A stretch of 64,000 nucleotides of DNA. Source: Treponema saccharophilum DSM 2985 (GTDB lineage: Bacteria > Spirochaetota > Spirochaetia > Treponematales > Treponemataceae). The notes beneath the pieces were generated by a model that ran no database searches, was not told the DNA's origin, and was given only the letters and a program-made list of their open reading frames with translations. Made by a program: the position numbers and the translations under genes. The stretch lies in assembly GCF_000255555.1 (NCBI RefSeq), contig NZ_AGRW01000051.1:124001-188000 (forward strand), read 5' to 3'. This document shows, in pieces, positions 61,357-64,000 of the stretch (its first letter is position 1; each line of letters opens with the position of its first letter).

Positions 61357-62808
61357 ATGGCTTGCACAACAATTTTGGTCGGAAAAGATGCTTCTTACAA
61401 CGGCGCGACTTTTATTGCGCGGAACGAGGACAGTCCTTCGGGACAGTTCTGCGAGAAGAAATTCGTCGTTGTTCTGCCGGAAGACCAACCTTCAAAATAC
61501 AAAACGATACTTTCCCATCAGGAAATCGACTTGCCTGAAAATCCGCTTCGCTACACATCCACGCCGAACGCGAATAAAAAAGATGGAATTTGGGCGGCTC
61601 ATGGAGTTAACTCGGCGAATGTTGGAATGACCGCGACCGAGACAATCACTTCCAACGAGCGCGTTTTGGGTGCCGACCCGCTTTTGAAAAAGGGCGGAAT
61701 CGGGGAAGAAGATTTGAACGTAATCGTTCTTCCGTACATAAAAACTGCCCGCGAGGGAGTTCTGCGGTTGGGCAGCCTGCTCGAAAAATACGGAACTTAC
61801 GAGATGAACGGAATCGCTTTTTCGGACGAGAACGAAATCTGGTGGCTCGAATCAATTGGCGGGCATCACTGGATGGCCAAGCGCGTGCCTGATGATTCTT
61901 ACGTTGTCATGCCGAATCAGCTCGGAATCGACAGTTTTGATTTTGATGATGCCTTCGGCGCGAAAAAAAATCATCTCTGCTCGGCAGATTTGAAGGAATT
62001 TATCGCGGAAAATCATCTGGATTTGACTTTGCCGGGCAAAAAATTCAACCCACGGGAGGCGTTCGGAAGCCACGATGATGCCGACCACGTTTACAACACG
62101 CCTCGTGCGTGGTATATCGAGCGCTTTTTGAATCCGAAAACTGCAAAATGGGACGGAGATGACGCAGATTACACGCCGTCTTCCGACGATATTCCGTGGA
62201 GCATGGTTCCTGAGAGAAAAATTACCGTGGAGGACATAAAATATCTGCTTTCGTCTCACTACAACGGAACAAAATACGACCCTTACGGTTCTTACGGCGA
62301 AAAAAATATGCGCGGTGCTTTCCGCTCAATCGGAATCAACCGCAACGATTCTCTTGCGATTATCGAAATCCGCAAAGGAATGCCAGAAAAATGCAAGGCG
62401 ATTCAGTGGATGGCATTTGCCTCAAACGCGTTCAACGTTGTTTCTCCGTTCTACACGAACATCGAAAAAACTCCGCGATATTTGTCCTATGTTCCGAGAA
62501 GCGTTTCAACCGAAAGTTTTTACTGGTGCGCCCGCTTGATTGCTGCCCTGAGCGATGCCGGCTACGCAAAATGCCTGAACCACATTGAGCATTATCAGCT
62601 TGCCGTCGGTTCAAAAAGTCACGAGATTCTAAAAAAATACGACAAAATCATTGCTGCCGCGGCGGAAAGCGAAGCCATATCTCTTTGCGAAAAAGCGAAT
62701 GCCGAAGTTGCCCAAATGCTAAAAGAGGAAACCCAAAAGACGCTGGACAAAGTTCTTTATGAAATAAGCTGCCTGATGAAAAACTCATACGCAAGAAGCG
62801 ACGCGTAA
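61357..62808 (+). CDS. C69-family dipeptidase
   Basis: 483 residues. N-terminal nucleophile peptidase: MACTTILVGKDASYNGATF places Cys3 as the nucleophile exposed after processing; FIARNEDSPSGQF and HGVNSANVGMTATET follow. No signal peptide, so cytosolic. TATACT near 61319 is a possible -10, and GAGGAG lies 8 nt before the ATG. The mobile island ends 80 bp upstream. Confidence 0.9.
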   Translation: MACTTILVGKDASYNGATFIARNEDSPSGQFCEKKFVVVLPEDQPSKYKTILSHQEIDLPENPLRYTSTPNANKKDGIWAAHGVNSANVGMTATETITSNERVLGADPLLKKGGIGEEDLNVIVLPYIKTAREGVLRLGSLLEKYGTYEMNGIAFSDENEIWWLESIGGHHWMAKRVPDDSYVVMPNQLGIDSFDFDDAFGAKKNHLCSADLKEFIAENHLDLTLPGKKFNPREAFGSHDDADHVYNTPRAWYIERFLNPKTAKWDGDDADYTPSSDDIPWSMVPERKITVEDIKYLLSSHYNGTKYDPYGSYGEKNMRGAFRSIGINRNDSLAIIEIRKGMPEKCKAIQWMAFASNAFNVVSPFYTNIEKTPRYLSYVPRSVSTESFYWCARLIAALSDAGYAKCLNHIEHYQLAVGSKSHEILKKYDKIIAAAAESEAISLCEKANAEVAQMLKEETQKTLDKVLYEISCLMKNSYARSDA

Positions 62809-62814
62809 AAAACT

Positions 62815-62850
62815 GTTGCCATGCGGAGCAATCTGCATGGCGACTTTTTA
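62815..62850. terminator. Bidirectional terminator
   Basis: GTTGCCATGC (62815-62824) pairs with GCATGGCGAC (62835-62844), followed by TTTTTA; A-rich on the other side. It serves both the dipeptidase and the convergent toxin gene. Confidence 0.85.
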
Positions 62851-63117
62851 TTTGTGATAAGGTGTTCCGCACTGCAAGATTTCTACATAAGACTTATCTC
62901 CGTCTTCTATAATTCTGTAGACAATGCGGTTAAAGTCATCAATTCGTCGGCTCCAATAGCCTGTTAAATCATCTTTTAGAGGTTCTGGTTTCCCGATTCC
63001 AGTGTAGCCGTTACGGTCAATATCTTTTAAAAGGGCTTCAAGTTTCTTTACAAGTCGTTTGTCAGAATGAAGGTTCAGAAAATCTTCCCATGCTTCATCA
63101 GTCCAAAGTTTATCCAT
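62848..63117 (-). CDS. YoeB/Txe-family toxin (ribosome-dependent mRNA interferase)
   Basis: 89 residues from ATG 63117, which overlaps the antitoxin stop (TGATG). KLWTDEAWEDFLNLHSDKRL, GIGKPEPLKDDLTGYWSRRI and RIVYRI are the family core. The C-terminus CGTPYHK differs from the usual CKGHY but keeps His and Tyr. Cleaves mRNA at the ribosome when the antitoxin is degraded. Confidence 0.9.
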   Translation of the reverse strand: MDKLWTDEAWEDFLNLHSDKRLVKKLEALLKDIDRNGYTGIGKPEPLKDDLTGYWSRRIDDFNRIVYRIIEDGDKSYVEILQCGTPYHK

Positions 63118-63368
63118 CAATTAACCTCGTCGATTTCGTGCTTGGTTAGTTTTCCTTGCTTTGCATGTTCAAGAGAGGTTCTGAGTCTTTTTTGATTTTC
63201 TTCGCCCCAAAATGGGTCTGCTTTAATTTCGAACGGAATGCGGTTTTCTCGCAGGCAGGCGTTCATAAACATGTTTACGGCAGCGGTTACACTGATTCCA
63301 ATTGAGTCGCAAAATCCTTCAAAAGAATATTTGCGCTCATCATTCGTTCTAATGCTCATTGTTGCCAT
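63117..63368 (-). CDS. RelB/DinJ-family antitoxin
   Basis: 83 residues. N-terminal ribbon-helix-helix (MATMSIRTNDERK, FCDSIGISVTAAVNMF) for DNA binding, and a C-terminal toxin-binding tail (NQKRLRTSLEHAKQGKL). AGGAG is 9 nt before the ATG. It is paired here with a YoeB-type toxin rather than RelE/YafQ. Confidence 0.88.
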   Translation of the reverse strand: MATMSIRTNDERKYSFEGFCDSIGISVTAAVNMFMNACLRENRIPFEIKADPFWGEENQKRLRTSLEHAKQGKLTKHEIDEVN

Positions 63369-63384
63369 AAAAATATCTCCTAAA

Positions 63385-63414
63385 GTGTTATTTTATAACA
63401 CAATGTAACACAAT
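63385..63414 (-). promoter_or_regulatory. Autoregulatory operator of the toxin-antitoxin operon
   Basis: GTGTTAT-TTT-ATAACAC (63385-63401) is a perfect palindrome, and TAACACAAT is directly repeated with 10-bp spacing (63396-63404, 63406-63414). Both are one helical turn apart upstream of the antitoxin, as expected for RHH repressors. Confidence 0.6.
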
Positions 63415-63455
63415 AGGCTGCATTCTGTCAAATTTTCAAAATTTTTCGAAAAAAA

Positions 63456-63533
63456 TTTGTGTAGGGTACCCTACACAAAGGGATTGACTAAAGCCCTTTG
63501 TGCGAAATCTCGCTTCGCTCGATTTCGCACAAA
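63456..63533. promoter_or_regulatory. Three overlapping hairpins upstream of a lipoprotein gene
   Basis: Hairpin 1: perfect 24-bp palindrome TTTGTGTAGGGT/ACCCTACACAAA (63456-63479). Hairpin 2: CACAAAGGG (63474-63482) with CCCTTTGTG (63494-63502). Hairpin 3: TTTGTGCGAAATC (63497-63509) with GATTTCGCACAAA (63521-63533). Each shares an arm with the next, so they exclude one another. Confidence 0.65.
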
Positions 63534-63556
63534 ATATAAATTCTTTGGAGGATTTT

Positions 63557-64000
63557 ATGAAAAAAATTCTTTCTCTTATCACTTTTGGATTGCTCCTTGC
63601 ATCAGGAACAATGAGTTTCATGTCTTGCTCTGACGACGAGGACAGCGGTGAATATACCTATACGAACAACACTTCTGTTGAGGCGGGTATCGCAACACCA
63701 ACATTGAAAGTTGAAGCTAACTCTTCAACTTTCTCAGTGCTTGCAAATAAATCATTCAGTGGGTTCTCTTATGTGGAAGACGGTACTTATCATTATGCCG
63801 TGCCAGGTTTTAATGTTAATTGGACTTATGACAGCGTAAAATCTGGATTCACTTATGAGATTTATGGTTCTTGCACACAAACTGGCAAGAGCGATGTTCT
63901 TTTGAAATCTGGCTCTGCTAACGCAATGAAGTCTGATTTTAATACCTTGGAGGACACTGATATTTTTAAACTCGGTTATGCGAATGGCGGTTTTAATGGT
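63557..64000 (+). CDS. Putative lipoprotein, 3' end beyond the window
   Basis: 148 codons are visible and open to the edge. Signal peptide MKKILSLITFGLLLASGTMS with lipobox Cys24 in SFMSC, then acidic SDDEDSGEY. The mature part is Ser/Thr/Gly-rich with predicted beta strands (YHYAVPGFNVNWTYDSVKSG). GGAGG lies 7 nt before the ATG. Probably a surface or periplasmic lipoprotein; family unknown. Confidence 0.75.
   Translation, partial: MKKILSLITFGLLLASGTMSFMSCSDDEDSGEYTYTNNTSVEAGIATPTLKVEANSSTFSVLANKSFSGFSYVEDGTYHYAVPGFNVNWTYDSVKSGFTYEIYGSCTQTGKSDVLLKSGSANAMKSDFNTLEDTDIFKLGYANGGFNG

Overview
The window looks like chromosome from a spirochaete of the genus Treponema or a close relative. The evidence is family content and gene order: a nine-gene minus-strand housekeeping block (PilZ protein, ComEC, RsmA, YggS, two pseudouridine synthases), ispG coupled to a TPR protein, and a CapD-like dehydratase / DegT aminotransferase / molybdenum hydroxylase run which, from memory, resembles the T. 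pallidum TP0077-TP0080 order. Relaxed lipoboxes and conserved treponemal orphans agree. No rRNA, tRNA or CRISPR array was seen.

Layout. 1-7359: GC-rich housekeeping genes, mostly one minus-strand operon. 7608-37063: a long plus-strand surface-polysaccharide locus. It opens with a Wzi-like outer-membrane protein and closes with a WbaP-type initiating transferase and a POTRA plus beta-barrel protein. Between them are a Wzx flippase, many glycosyltransferases, Ugd, an FdtA/QdtA-type isomerase with a DegT aminotransferase, and a teichoic-acid-like module (YidC-phosphotransferase fusion, CDP-glycerol-type transferase, LicC/PntC-like cytidylyltransferase). Base composition changes in steps: GC-rich to about 8000, very AT-rich to about 17550, intermediate to about 25580, then rising to GC-rich after 30400. 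This is a mosaic built by several transfers, and the first breakpoint lies inside the wzi-like gene. Non-glycan cargo sits in the AT-rich part: an AAA ATPase + DUF3226 pair (OLD/PARIS-like), a 5'-truncated second ATPase, and a DUF3990 gene with a small partner.

37212-42846: a minus-strand operon with hypA and hypB around a large Fe-S flavoprotein plus membrane proteins, but no hydrogenase. 43074-56402: GC-rich genes for isoprenoid synthesis (ispG), an amino-sugar dehydratase/aminotransferase pair, a divergent molybdenum-hydroxylase trio, queA-ruvB-ruvA, and a CapA-like lipoprotein. 56913-61277: an AT-rich mobile island with an IS1595-type transposase, a TnpB, a possible PBECR nuclease and two orphans, punctuated by repeated copies of one end sequence. 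61357-64000: a C69 dipeptidase, a RelB/DinJ-YoeB addiction module, and the start of a lipoprotein gene behind an unusual set of overlapping hairpins.

How the genes fit together: WbaP would prime undecaprenyl phosphate, the glycosyltransferases extend the unit, Wzx flips it, the YidC-phosphotransferase fusion and its partners could add phosphorylated substituents outside the inner membrane, and Wzi plus the POTRA-barrel protein would act at the outer membrane. Several genes have a -10 box so close to the ATG that they are probably read from leaderless mRNA. The strongest candidates for something undescribed are the repeat-delimited island at 56913-61277, the ATPase/DUF3226 pair, the DUF3990 pair and the YidC-phosphotransferase fusion module.
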